Positions 45,392-56,198 of a DNA stretch of 64,000 nt are shown here, one piece after another. Under the pieces are notes generated by a model, which was not told the origin of the DNA, ran no database searches, and saw only the letters and a program-made list of their open reading frames with translations. The position numbers and the translations under genes were made by a program. Origin of the DNA: Aphanomyces cochlioides (Eukaryota; Oomycota; Saprolegniomycetes; Saprolegniales; Verrucalvaceae); NCBI GenBank assembly GCA_019828595.1, contig JAHQRK010000025.1, positions 62,001 through 126,000 of the forward strand. Reading direction: 5' to 3'. Numbering within the stretch: the stretch's first letter is position 1; each line of letters starts with the position of its first letter.

Positions 45392-46744
45392 ATGGCAGCT
45401 CTTGAAGCAAAAGACGACGAGCCCTCTGGACTTCCTACGGAAGTGCTCATCAAGATTGCATTGTCAATTCCAGACGCTACGACCTTGTTTTCGTTCCTCG
45501 AAGCTATCTGTCCTTACATCGCTTTGGGACCTCTGGAGCAGCTTTACCAGCTTGGTCGCCAAGTCAAACACTCCGACTTGTGGCCGTCGCTGGTTCTCAA
45601 TGCGTCGACTCTTCAAACGCTATCCAATTCCTTACATCTGGACTTTGTCAAGTATTACTCTAATGTCAAACTCACCAACGGATGGAATGCAGTCGAGTGG
45701 CTGAAAACGCACTTGAAACCACGGACAACAATCGAATGGCAGATATCAATGTTTCCAGAGACGACCGAGACTTCAAACGAGTGGGCTGAGATGCAAATTA
45801 CGCAGCTCAGTGTTTACCTCAATTACAATACCCCCTATTCTTTCAGCAACAAATTACCGCGACTACCCCATTTGACATCCTTGTCTGTTGTGGAGGTAGA
45901 TTACGGGGACCTTGAAGTCATTCTGGAATACCTGGCCAAGAGCGAGAAAATCACTGCCTGTGAAGTCTTTGCAGAATCGGGAGATTGGGTTGGAGAGGCC
46001 GAAGTGAATGATCTTCTTGAATGGTTCCGACGACAACCTGTTCGTGAGCTTGACTTTAACTTTGAAGGTTGGGAAGATCTTTCACCTGAGTTGAGGCAAA
46101 CACTTTGTGAAGCGATGTTTAATTGCACAACAATGGAGCGGCTCGCATTGAGAAATTGTTTCCTCAATGACATGGATTTTTCAAAATTTTCGTTTTCCAT
46201 GAAGACTCTGGAATTTGATGAAGTGAGTTTTGACGATGACTGCTTGATTGCATTGGCGAAACAATTGGAAGGCTCGAATGTAACTCGCCTTGAGGTGAAA
46301 GATTTCATTGTCGATGGAAATATGGAAGGCATTGCGTGTCTCTTGGGTGTTTTGCCACGGACAAATATCAAAACCTTTGGCTTATCTAACTTTCGTCTTC
46401 AAAGCGACTCGAGGGACAAATTGCCTCCACTGGTTCAAAATTGTGGATTGAAAAGCTTGATATTTGGCCCAGATATAATTTCCTCTGCGTTCGCTCAAAG
46501 TTTTTCGAGAGCCATTCAAAACAATCAGACTATTTCTGCTTTGCACCTGTTCGAATCCAGTATTTCTATTGAAGATTTGCAGCTGTTGATTCAAAGTTTT
46601 GCTCATAGAAGTCGACTTGTGAATTGCACTCGGTTCAAGTGGACATCTCCCCAATCCGAGGCAATTGACGAAGCAGCTCTGAAACGTCTTCAAACTTTTG
46701 CCACAGAGCGAGGATGTGAATTTGATTATTCGCAAAGTGGTTGA
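45392..46744 (+). CDS. F-box-like/LRR protein, intact family member
   Basis: 450 codons, no intron, ATG at 45392 (MAALEAKDDEPSGLPTEVLI); upstream codons in frame lack an ATG. The F-box-like part (residues 10-75) has LPTEVLIKIALSIPDATTLF, FLEAICPYIALGPLEQLYQL and HSDLWPSLVL. The middle has VEWLKTHLKPRTTIEWQ and LPRLPHLTSLSVVEV. The LRR part has LLEWFRRQPVRELDF, EAMFNCTTMERLALRNCFL, LPRTNIKTFGL, CGLKSLIFG, AIQNNQTISALHLFE and LIQSFAHRSRLVNCTRFKW, ending CEFDYSQSG. F-box proteins usually recruit targets to SCF ubiquitin ligases through such repeats; that role is inference, as the F-box match is only by pattern. Possible promoter at 45281. Confidence 0.85.
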   Translation: MAALEAKDDEPSGLPTEVLIKIALSIPDATTLFSFLEAICPYIALGPLEQLYQLGRQVKHSDLWPSLVLNASTLQTLSNSLHLDFVKYYSNVKLTNGWNAVEWLKTHLKPRTTIEWQISMFPETTETSNEWAEMQITQLSVYLNYNTPYSFSNKLPRLPHLTSLSVVEVDYGDLEVILEYLAKSEKITACEVFAESGDWVGEAEVNDLLEWFRRQPVRELDFNFEGWEDLSPELRQTLCEAMFNCTTMERLALRNCFLNDMDFSKFSFSMKTLEFDEVSFDDDCLIALAKQLEGSNVTRLEVKDFIVDGNMEGIACLLGVLPRTNIKTFGLSNFRLQSDSRDKLPPLVQNCGLKSLIFGPDIISSAFAQSFSRAIQNNQTISALHLFESSISIEDLQLLIQSFAHRSRLVNCTRFKWTSPQSEAIDEAALKRLQTFATERGCEFDYSQSG

Positions 46745-47039
46745 TAATGTTTTGTCTTTAGTCCAATGTGATCAAACTCACTAATAAGGTATACATATCT
46801 GTGCCCAAAGATTTCAATTTTCTACAAAACATTTTTGGTAATGACGTACAAACTTTGTGTTCAGAGTATCGCCTATCCCCGAAACCCAGTCTACAATTGA
46901 AACTGAAAAGATTTCCTGGTCGACAGCCATCTCAAGTACAGTAGTTCCTTTATTCATGAGAACCACGAGCTTGCGCTCATTCAGTCTTAAACTAATCCTA
47001 GCCTTCGACATCGACGCCTCTGCTGGCCAATTTCTCCAA

Positions 47040-47125
47040 GAGCTTGATATATATCAAGATTGTCTTTCTCATTCAGAGGATGTATTTGTTTTCCTTGACG
47101 CTCTCCGTTCGTACATCGCCACCGT
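47040..47125 (+). pseudogene. F-box-like/LRR N-terminal fragment
   Basis: DCLSHSEDVFVFLDALRSYI copies the start of the next gene (FFIPDSEDVFVLLNTFRPHI at 47250). A partial duplication of about 85 bp placed about 175 bp upstream of that gene. Confidence 0.5.
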
Positions 47126-47215
47126 CCGACCATCACTCGACACAACGACCAGATTAACACAACCCAACGACAGTCGATACACACCAGTCACTACCAAATT
47201 TCATTCCAAATCACC

Positions 47216-49352
47216 ATGTTACCTGGGGATGTGATTATCAAAATTGTCTTTTTCATTCCAGATTCAGAGGATGTATTTGTCTTACTCAACACTTTTCGGC
47301 CGCACATCGCCTTAGGACCACTGGAAGATCTCTACCAATTGGGCTTGACACACGACCACTCGTCCTTATGGCCAACATTGACACTTGATTGTTCGATGGA
47401 TGACGCATTGCTTCAATCGATTGCGAAGCTCTATTCGAGTGTACTTGTTGATGATTCGTGGTATTCAGTTGAGTAGCTAAAGAAGCATTTGAATCCAATG
47501 ACGACAATTGAATGGATGGCTGAAGAGTTTCCTGTCACAATCGAAAACACTGGGCAGATCTTCGAATCACTCGACTTTACCTTTCGAATTATGTTGACAC
47601 GCCTCCGACGTGGAGGATGGTATTGCCTCGATTGCAACATTTGAAATCCTTGAGAATTGATGAACCATCGAATGATCTCAGAGAAGTTTATGAAACTGTA
47701 GCCATGAGTTCTCACATCACTGAGCTCGAAGTCTATCCGATTGGATCACATATGAGGAACGCAGAATTACGGCATCTCATCGAGTGGTTTCATCGTCAAC
47801 CCGTTCGAGTGTACGATGACTGGTTCATGAACTGGAGAGAACTTGATTATGACTTGAGACAAGAGCTGTGTGAAGCCATGTTCAATTGCCCAACTTTGGA
47901 CCGACTCACTCTTACATCTTGTGTTCTCGAGGGCATGGACTTCAGCAAGTTTTCATTTTCCATGAACACTTTACAACTCCACGATTTATGTTTTTGGCAT
48001 GACGTATTGCGAGTCAACTAAAGGATTCAATGCTAACGCATCTGGAGCTTGATGGTTCTCTTCTTGGATATGACTTTTATGAAATGGATTACATTGATTA
48101 TTTGAATTACACTAATGGAATGGAGTGTATTTTAAACGTTTTGCCTCTCACATCCATCATGTCCTTGCTTATCTCTGGTTATCAAGTCAGCGTCGGCGCT
48201 TGGTGTAGTTTGGTTCCTCTGATATTTCCACCAAATTGTCGTTTAGAGAGGTTGACTACAGATCTTACTTTTGATTTAGCTGATCCGACAATTGTTCAAG
48301 CTCTTGCCACGTCAATTCAAAGCAACCATATGCTCTCTGAATTTCATTTGTACGAATCCGAGATATCCATTCCAGTCATGTGTGGCAAAGCGAGCCGCCA
48401 CTCGCGTACCCGATCCAACGCACGTCCGACACACGGAGAAGAGATCTTACTGGCAGACGAGTGCCAATCACAGTGGATGGCGAGTGGATTTTGGTGCTTG
48501 ACCGTGTGCGAATTATGGCCAAGGAGCGGGCGGCATGAATGGAAAAGCAGAACACAGCGAGCCAGGGCAACGACTGCCAATAGAGGGGGAGCCTACCAAG
48601 CAGTCAGTCAGTGTTGGTAGCAGGCTACGGGCGTGCGACTGAAGTTTATGGCCAATGAAGATGGCGAGCAAGACCTAAAGACCAATCAAGGAGCGAGAAC
48701 AAGCGGATTAACACGCATGCGTGCGAAGTTTGGAGTAGCATAGGAAACAGAGGCAGTAGTTAGACAGAGCTCTTTTTGGCTGGCGTTGAATGAACCTCTA
48801 AGTTTGTGGCGTCCCGTCGAGAGAGTTTAAGCGACAAGGAGTTTGCAGGAGTTCCGTGGGTCTGTCGAAAACCCGCACCGTCAATCGCCTTCACCAACGC
48901 CAGTCAACGCTAGGTGTAGCTCATGGGCAACCGAGCAAACCAACCCCCTTACGGTCCTCCCCACCGTCCTCTCCCCCAGCAGCGGTCAACTACTGCGGAT
49001 TTTCAACCCACAGTCGTGCCTCTCCGTTTCCTTCGATCGCGTTTGGCTCACCTAAAAGCCCCAGGCGACCTCTAACCTTCCACCCCCTTTTCTTGCGGCA
49101 AGAAGCTCGGACTTTACTGATCCGACCATCCCACACATGCGTTTGTTGATTCAAAGTATTTCGGATCCAAGTCGTCAGGTGTAGACGAAACGAATTAAAT
49201 GGACGATGATAAAAGCAGACATGGACGATGAATCAACTTTAAAGTCTCTCGAAGAATTTGCCATCGAATGTGGATGTGAGTTTTACATGAGTACTCTAAA
49301 TAATACAACAGACATTGTTATCCATGGATCATTTCAGTTTGTTTCAAAATAG
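47216..49352 (+). pseudogene. F-box-like/LRR family pseudogene carrying a solo LTR
   Basis: ATG at 47216: MLPGDVIIKIVFFIPDSEDV, EDLYQLGLTHDHSSLWPTLT. A TAG replaces Trp at 47474 (SVE-stop-LKKHLNPMTTIEW). Shifts follow near 47560-47610 and near 48015. LIEWFHRQPVRVYDDWFMNW, EAMFNCPTLDRLTLTSC, ECILNVLPLTSIMSLLISGY and SIQSNHMLSEFHLYESEISI remain. At 48380 the gene is broken by 755 bp of foreign DNA. It resumes at 49137 with MRLLIQSISDPSRQV, a TAG, TKRIKWTMI and the tail EFAIECGCEFYMST, stop 49350-49352. Confidence 0.8.
48381..49135. mobile_element. Probable solo LTR, 755 bp
   Basis: Inserted into the pseudogene with CATG on both sides (48377-48380 and 49136-49139). It begins TGTGGCAAAG and ends ATCCCACA, so TG...CA ends with a short TGTGG/CCACA inverted repeat. 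There is no long ORF and the GC content is higher than the host gene. Removing it with one CATG restores the in-frame EISIPVMRLLIQSIS. A related full element would confirm the LTR identity; an unclassified non-autonomous element is the alternative. Confidence 0.65.
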
Positions 49353-50876
49353 TTTGTGAGAGCCGTATACACTACCTTATTGGCGTTTTCGTAACTTTAG
49401 TATGCTAAGATTGCACCTCAGCACAGCATTGTACCCCGATGGAATATTTACAGAATGTAGAGTCTACTGGAAGTGTTTTCACTTTTTGGGCTGGACAGCT
49501 TGGTGCAACTACACCCCAACATTTCTAGCCATAAAATCATAACATCCAATTTTTTGATTCAGTGCAAAGCGAACATGTTGAGTGGTCACAACACTTTGTG
49601 CGAAGGATCATTCAATATTGAACGTGTTAAACCTGTAGCAAAATGTTGTACTGAATTTCTGAGCAATGTAAATGGTACCTCTTGTGGTGATAGAGTAATC
49701 AGTGTGCATTGTTGAACGCAAAAGTTCGTAATGATTCGAGCAGCTGAGAGGTCCATGAGTTTGTAGCCCAGCTAGTCAAGACATTCTGTGAATTTGAATA
49801 TTTTTGAAAACAAATTCACCAGCTTGCTCGGTCGCTGATCCTTAAGAGCTACTAATCTTAAACGTCAACAGTACCGCCAGGATGTTTCAATTTGACCCGT
49901 TTCACGTTTAATACGTGGCTAGAATATGTCAAAAATTCGACCAAGGCCCTCGTGTCATGTAAGGCAAAACCACTCGAAGACTAAGACAATTCCCAAATCA
50001 ATGTGTTCTTTCGCAATACCACGTAGGCAAATCAAGGAAGTTTGCTATCTTCAGAACCAGCCCTTTCACGGGACAGTTCTTAAAATATAGAGCCAATTTG
50101 CCGATTCTCCTGAAAGGCAATATATATCTGATAGATCCAAGAATATTATCGACGTACGTGGCAGCACTCGTAGGAGATCTACTCTCTCGATTTCCCAAAA
50201 AGCTTGTGCTGGATTCTGGGATATACATGTCCATCGAATATATTATGATTGTCGATAAGATTAGAATATGAATCATTTTAGTTATTTTCCTGTCAGCTAC
50301 TGCCGATGACGCCAGAGTTATTTGTCTCTCCTTCGGTGGGTGTCATGACAAAGCATTTGGACTGTTCATATACGATGAGTCTAGCCAGTGAATGAGGACA
50401 AACTTCAGCTCACATTTTAAATCATTTTCCAGCTCGTGTATAATTCTAATGCAAAATCCTCAAGCCAATTATGAATCTCAACATAAACTTTGGTTCTGCA
50501 TCCACTTCGACTAATTCTGTATTGCACTTAGAAAACGATGTCATTGACTAACACAAAAAAATCCATCGGGAGTGCCAGTTTAAAAACAATACTAAGCTTC
50601 GACCTTCTGGGGCCTTATTAACAACCATAAGGGAATTGGCTTTTTCCGACTCAAGCTTTTCACAAACCACATGCACAACTTACTTCATGATGCAAGGCTA
50701 CACCTAAATCAATGAGCATATCTGTTGTATATTGTTTGACAAATTTTAGTTGTTGTTGCCTTGTTCAAAATTGGCTTGTAGTGACATATCTGAATAACAA
50801 ATAACTCTCAGTACACAATAACAACTGCATTGACACAGCATCCACGATTGTCATATCCAGTGAATTACGAATCACT
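49353..50876. other. Intergenic, no gene recognised
   Basis: About 1.5 kb between convergent family copies. Only short frames without recognisable features. Confidence 0.4.
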
Positions 50877-52247
50877 TCAAGTGGAATACCACATAAAATG
50901 ATAGAAATAACTGTCTGGATAACGAACACTTTCGAAAACTCCTTCAATTTTAAATTCTTCAAGCTTCGTCAGATCTGAAGCTGGTATACTTGGTGGAATA
51001 TATTTTCGCCATTTGATCCTTCTTGTTTTCACTCGTCGGTCTGAGCTTGTCATGCTTTGAACCAATAGTCGCAGATCTGATATGTTAATACGACTATCCA
51101 CAAGATCCAATTCACATATCGTGTGATTGTTCTGAATAACTATCGCAAGGCTTTCAGCCAGAGTTGATGGAAAGCAATCAGCTCCAATGATTAGGGTGTC
51201 CAAATGACAATTTTGAATCGGCTGAAAGAATGTAGTCGAATTTACACATTCGAGCGATAAGCCCCGCAATATCAAGGTTTTGATTGACGAGTGGGGCAAT
51301 GCTTGTATCACGTCTTCCAGATAGGCCGTGGCTTCATTCCAAGAATCTGTCAACTCGAGATGGACAAGTTGGGAGTCTGGCAATCGACTTGCCAAGGACT
51401 TCACAACATCGGAGTTTATACAGCAACATATCACTTGCAACGACTCCATCTTCATCGCGAATTGGGAAAAATCAACATCTCTCAAGTACATGTCGGTAAG
51501 GTGAAGTGCTTTCAGAGAAGAACAATTGAACATGGCTTCACAAAAGTCTTGTACCAAATTCTCGTCAATGTGGTCCCAATCTTGCAATCCAGACGCAAAT
51601 ACTCGAGGCCGTTGGCTACGGAACCACTCGGTCAGGCAAAGGAGGTTCGTCGCTTTGATCTCAAACGCTTCAGGAAAGAATTGCAATTCTGTTAGTTGAG
51701 TACTTTTGGTAACAACGTCAAACAAAGCGTCAAAGTTTCCTTCGACGTAAACCAATGATAAGGAAGTCAAACGAGGTAGTCGTGGAAATATGTCATTCCA
51801 TCCTCCAGGTGCTTCACATCCCGAGCTAACACTTAGTCTAGTTATTCGCATGTCGGTCCAATTGTCTGCTATATCTGTCGTAACTGGTAATATCTTCATG
51901 ATCCATTCAATCTTCGTCATGGGATGCACATGTTTCTTGACCCACACAACATCATTGACGTCCTTGACCACAATATTCAAATAATACTTTGCAATAGCTT
52001 CGTAGGAAGATCGCAGGGTTGATTCCAATATGGAAGAGTTGATGTGCAATGTTGGCCACAAGTCGGAGTGCCCCTGCGATAGTCCCAGTTGATAAAGGTG
52101 TTCAAGATCTCCCAAACTGCTGAGTGCACGGAGTCCTTCCAAATAGGCAAAGAGGTCAGGTGCTTCTGGAATATAAAATGCAATCTTCATGACGATATCC
52201 ACGGGCAGAACCGAGCAATTCGACGCAGATGGACGTGATGGTGTCAT
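50877..52247 (-). CDS. F-box-like/LRR protein, intact family member
   Basis: 456 codons from ATG 52247 (MTPSRPSASNCSVLPVDIVM), chosen because the family start lies here; the frame is open to an earlier ATG at 52373. It has the F-box-like part (KIAFYIPEAPDLFAYLEGLR, LGDLEHLYQLGLSQGHSDLW), VKKHVHPMTKIEWIM, LPRLTSLSLVYVEGN, LTEWFRSQRPRVFASG, EAMFNCSSLKALHLTDMYLR, LPHSSIKTLILRG and AIVIQNNHTICELDLVDSRI, then VQSMTSSDRRVKTRRIKW. The last 25 residues (SVRYPDSYFYHFMWYST end) depart from the usual CGxEF tail, so the end may have been remodelled. Intronless, with a CCAAT/GTACTTTC region about 90 bp upstream. Function inferred as for 45392. Confidence 0.8.
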   Translation of the reverse strand: MTPSRPSASNCSVLPVDIVMKIAFYIPEAPDLFAYLEGLRALSSLGDLEHLYQLGLSQGHSDLWPTLHINSSILESTLRSSYEAIAKYYLNIVVKDVNDVVWVKKHVHPMTKIEWIMKILPVTTDIADNWTDMRITRLSVSSGCEAPGGWNDIFPRLPRLTSLSLVYVEGNFDALFDVVTKSTQLTELQFFPEAFEIKATNLLCLTEWFRSQRPRVFASGLQDWDHIDENLVQDFCEAMFNCSSLKALHLTDMYLRDVDFSQFAMKMESLQVICCCINSDVVKSLASRLPDSQLVHLELTDSWNEATAYLEDVIQALPHSSIKTLILRGLSLECVNSTTFFQPIQNCHLDTLIIGADCFPSTLAESLAIVIQNNHTICELDLVDSRINISDLRLLVQSMTSSDRRVKTRRIKWRKYIPPSIPASDLTKLEEFKIEGVFESVRYPDSYFYHFMWYST

Positions 52248-52337
52248 GGCAAGCGAACTGCGAATTGTCAACAGCCTTCTTGCTGCAATTTGATTGGCTG
52301 ATTGTCTCAAGAACGCATATTGATTGGCTATATTGCA

Positions 52338-52345
52338 GAAAGTAC
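52338..52345. promoter_or_regulatory. Candidate promoter element GAAAGTAC with CCAAT boxes
   Basis: About 90 bp upstream of the ATG at 52247 (gene on minus strand), with ATTGGCT motifs at about 52300 and 52322. Confidence 0.4.
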
Positions 52346-53546
52346 ATACAATATAAAATATGTAAAGTAACAATATATTTATTTTAAGAATATTTTGTCT
52401 GTTAATTTGCTTTCTAAGTAAAACGATTATGCATAGTTAATAACCGGTAATCATATTGTAGAATATTTAATTTCGAAGGATTTTTTTTATCTCATTATGC
52501 CTTGGAAAACTCGTAGCTGTTGTACACTGCAATGGATTTCAATTGACATGTGAGGCCGACTTAGCAATATATATATATTGTTCCATCCAGAGGCGAGCTC
52601 ATCTTTGGAGAGGGTCTCCTTGACATATTTCTATCGTGATGACTTATTTGAACGACATTCAACTTTCAATTGGAACTGAATGATTTTTTTACACCCCTGA
52701 CGAGTACTAACTCGTCTCGAGTTGAACGATTGTGTTGCAGGATTGTATATCAGCTGCACAGCCTAGTGTCGATTGATGCAAATGATTCCAATCTGTGGTT
52801 TGGAATGTATAATTAATAACTCTCGTGCAATCGGACTTGCTCCATGCAAAGATTGATCCAGAGTATCTCACACCCTCATCGACTTGTGAACATCAAACAG
52901 CTTAACAAAATCATGGGCTCAACCGTGACTTCTCCCATGAAACTTGTTGGCGAATATCGGTCCGAGTTTGACTTTGAATGAGTCGGTCTGTAATATTTGT
53001 CTCCAATATCTGTTACACAGCTATTATAGAAAAGTGAAATTGCATGTGAAATCTTGCGCTCCTTCCAGCAACGATATATGGCTTTTATGCATGGCCATCC
53101 CATATACCCATAAATATGTCGAGATTACAGTTCAAGTTCACGACAAAAATGCTGTCTAATACTAGTACATCAATAGTATGACTTCGAGCACTGACTTCAA
53201 AGAAACATGAATTGACGTCGACCAACTCTCCTCACCACTGAGTGACGCTTTTTGTCACTGCATGCACGGTATCCACAAGATCTTGTACAAGCATTCTCTC
53301 AACCAAGAAATTTTCACTGACATGTGAATCTTCTATGGTGCACATTTTTAAGATATTTCCAACGACCGTCCGACCATCATTCATCACAACAACCAGATTG
53401 GCTCAACCCCACGACACTCGAAATTCAGGTTGTTTGGCAGCCACTCAGAACCAAATTTCAACACAAATGGACATGCTGCCTGTCGATTTGATAACACATT
53501 CGAACGACGCTCGACACTCAGGTCATCATAAGCAAATTTCATTACC
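52346..53546. other. Intergenic; 3' part is duplicated leader of the 47.2-kb copy
   Basis: About 53370-53480 resembles 47126-47216 (shared GTCCGACCATCA, ACAAC-ACCAGATT, CCAAATTTCA). It contains a decayed extra start MDMLPVDLITHSND. Otherwise no gene. Confidence 0.4.
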
Positions 53547-53805
53547 AATGGCAATGTTACCTGCGGATGTGATTATTAAGATTGCCTTTTTCATTCCAGA
53601 TCTCAGGGATGTATTTGCTTTACTTGACACTCCCCGACCGTGCATCGCCTTACGACCACTGGAAGATCTGTACCAATTGAGTTGGATACACGACCACTCG
53701 TCCCTTTGGCCCACATTGACGCCTGATTGTTCAATGAAGGATGCAATGTTCATTGCATTTTGCGAATCAATTGCAAAGCACTACACCTTTTTGCGTTTAA
53801 GTTAG
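53547..53805 (+). pseudogene. F-box-like/LRR N-terminal fragment
   Basis: MAMLPADVIIKIAFFIPDLR, VFALLDTPRPCIALRPLEDL, HDHSSLWPTLTPDCSMKDAM, then AKHYTFLRLS and stop. The middle and LRR parts are absent. Closest to the copy at 47216. It ends shortly before the second gypsy element. Confidence 0.75.
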
Positions 53806-54484
53806 ATCATTTTTCGATTGATTTAATCTGTTCAAAAGAATTTAAGTTCAATGACATTTCAATAAACACAACTGCACTTCAATTTAATGTCACTGCCCTC
53901 AACTGCATTTATAAAAAGTCAATGTTGTGACGGTCGCGGGGATTGCGATGACGCACAAAAAGAATCGAAGGTCCAGACGTTTGGACTTCACAGGAACCGA
54001 ATATCCTCGACTCTAGCCAAGGACTCTGCACCAGGATCGGAAGGGGAAGGAGACTAACAACGGTAATGTAGATTAACCGAGTTAGGAGTAGTCGAGCAGA
54101 ATGAGAAGTGAGATACATAGCTATCTAAGAATCTAAACGTCTAATATGGAAGGAGCTTGAGTTCGAGGACGTTTTGGTCGAATCGATCTAGAATCTTAGT
54201 GGTTTGAAAGGGTTCACTAGTGGGGGATGATCCATGAGTTTGACAAGCAACGATCGAGGCTCAACCGTCGTAAGCCCCCTGGTAAGTTTCGACCCTCATG
54301 TCGAACGCAAGTTGGGACGGTTGGGAGACTCGATGCGTCAACGGGTTGATGGCAATCAATTAAGTCAAGCGACTTGAGGCGCTTGATGTGAGTCGGTAGA
54401 TAGGATTGTCAGTAGGGATCCAATAGATTCGTGAATCGCACGAATGGATCGACTAGATTAGATAGATCGTTTGGTAGTCTGGAC

Positions 54485-56044
54485 ATGTCTGGTCCTGGAG
54501 AGGAGTCGGGTCGAAGTGATTCATTTCTCAAGGTGAAGGGGAAGCACAGCATGTCGGGTAAGAAGGCGGTCGCGGGAAAGACTGGCGCCCAGGATCCGGT
54601 CAAGTAGACTTTGAAGGTGGTTCGGTCGTCGATCGCGACGGCTGAACAAATACGCCAATTGTTGACCGAGTGCCTGTCCAAATCAACCGATTTGGCGGAG
54701 GAGCAGAAGTTGATCCAGGATCAATTGAAGGCTGAGTCCGCAGCTCGTGCCACGCCAGAGGCGGATCCGGTGTCCGAGTTCGTGGATTACATTGCGGGCA
54801 AGATTAAGGGGCAGGACGCGTGGATCGAGTTTTTGCGCGCTCAAGCGACCATTTTTCTTCTTGAAAAAGGCGACGGACTCCCACCGCTGAGCATCCCCAA
54901 AACGACATCCTCTGAGGGATCTGCGGCTCAGGGGCAGCCCGACTTGCTTGACTTGGCTGGATCCGAGGGTAAGCAGAAATAATACAGTTGATTCTGATTT
55001 TCGTCGTAGATGAGTTCGATATGAGGCAACGGGGGAGCCCGATCCCAAGAAACCGAAGAAGGATTCCCCCCATCCACGATCGTGATAACAGTCGATGCGG
55101 AGGGAGTTGCTGCGCTCAGACACTTCCCAAATCTCGATGGTGGATTTTGGTTGAAGTATCTCGAAGTCCGGGATTCGAGACCATGGGATCGTTGGATCGA
55201 CAGCTTCCAGTCGTTCTTGCCGGGGGTGAACCTCTCTCAGCGAGAGTGGCATCAGTCGTTACGCCAGTGGTGGATCGATCATGGGCGTAAGGTCTGGGAG
55301 CGATTTTTCTGGTTGGAGACCGGAGCGTACACCAGCGCGGGTTGGAACGTAAGTCTCTCGCTTTCGACGATAGCTAATGGTATGACGTAGGTTGACATAT
55401 CCGCGAATGTTTGCAAGAGCGGACTTGAAGGGGCGAAGCGGTCTTTCAACCGTTTAGCCAACGCCCTACACGCGATCGAGGGGGATTCAGTCTTTCACTT
55501 CCTCCTTTACAACGTGCATCCTTACTGGCCGTCGGAGATCTGCCTCCACTCGTTGGAGATCATTCGTCTGGTCGAGCGAGCGGATTCAGTGGAGGCGATC
55601 CACTACCTTGAATCGGAGGGCCAGAAGCGTTGGCCGGACTTCACCCGATTTCCGCAAATTATGTCAGTGGACGCTTTGCAACAGCTGACCATGGACACTG
55701 CCGCCGGTCGCCGTCAAGGGCAGTTTTGGAGTTGGATCTGCGCCATGTGGTTGAACGATTATAGGGCGGACCGAAGTCCATGGGTTACCAACTTGGTGAA
55801 CGGTGTTATCGCAGGGCATGCCGCCGAGAACCGCACCGAGCCGTTTCCGTACGTCAATTACCCCGAAGGGATCCATCCGATGCCGGACTTCCTGCAACGG
55901 CAGCAAACTCAAGAGCCGAATTACGTCGAGCGTTGGATCGGCAGTCCCAATCGTTTGCACGTCTTGGATCGCGAAACGAACATTGAGTTAGCGGGAGCCG
56001 ATCCGACTGGGTTTCGTCCGGGTGAAGGTCCGCAAGTGATTTAG
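54485..56044 (+). CDS. Antisense spliced gene in the second gypsy element, unknown function
   Basis: Three exons opposite to pol: 54485-54968, 55026-55348 and 55391-56044. Introns are 57 nt (GTAAGC...TGAG, phase 1) and 42 nt (GTAAGT...GTAG, phase 0), and both joins keep the frame. Predicted 486 residues: a basic Ser/Gly-rich start, a helical part (SSIATAEQIRQLLTECLSKS and FVDYIAGKIKGQDAWIEFLR) and a tryptophan-rich globular part (FWLKYLEVRDSRPWDRWIDS, EWHQSLRQWWIDHGRKVWER, FWSWICAMWLNDYR). One TAG at 54605 (codon 41) interrupts it, so this copy may be dead or start later. AATAAA at 56081 could end it. No transmembrane segment, so not an envelope protein. I recognise no family. It converges on integrase, whose stop is at 56199. 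A host gene trapped beside the element is the alternative. Confidence 0.55.
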
Positions 56045-56198
56045 CGACGTAGTGTCGGTGCGAACTTGTAGTCGTAAGGCGTAATAAATTCGATTCACTT
56101 TCTGTTTGTGTTTTGTTCGTGTCAGAGGCATCCAGAGCCAGAGTCCAAGGTAGCGTATGGTAGTAGACGCTTGGTAGAGTACTGATTTGTGAGGGACT

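Noticed and set aside
54683..55252. 189-codon minus-strand frame opposite the antisense gene of the second element
   Set aside because: Crosses both introns of the plus-strand gene and shows no domain; considered a shadow.
54485..56044. Envelope-like protein of an errantivirus-type element
   Set aside because: No signal peptide or transmembrane segment, antisense to pol and intron-bearing, which an envelope gene would not be.
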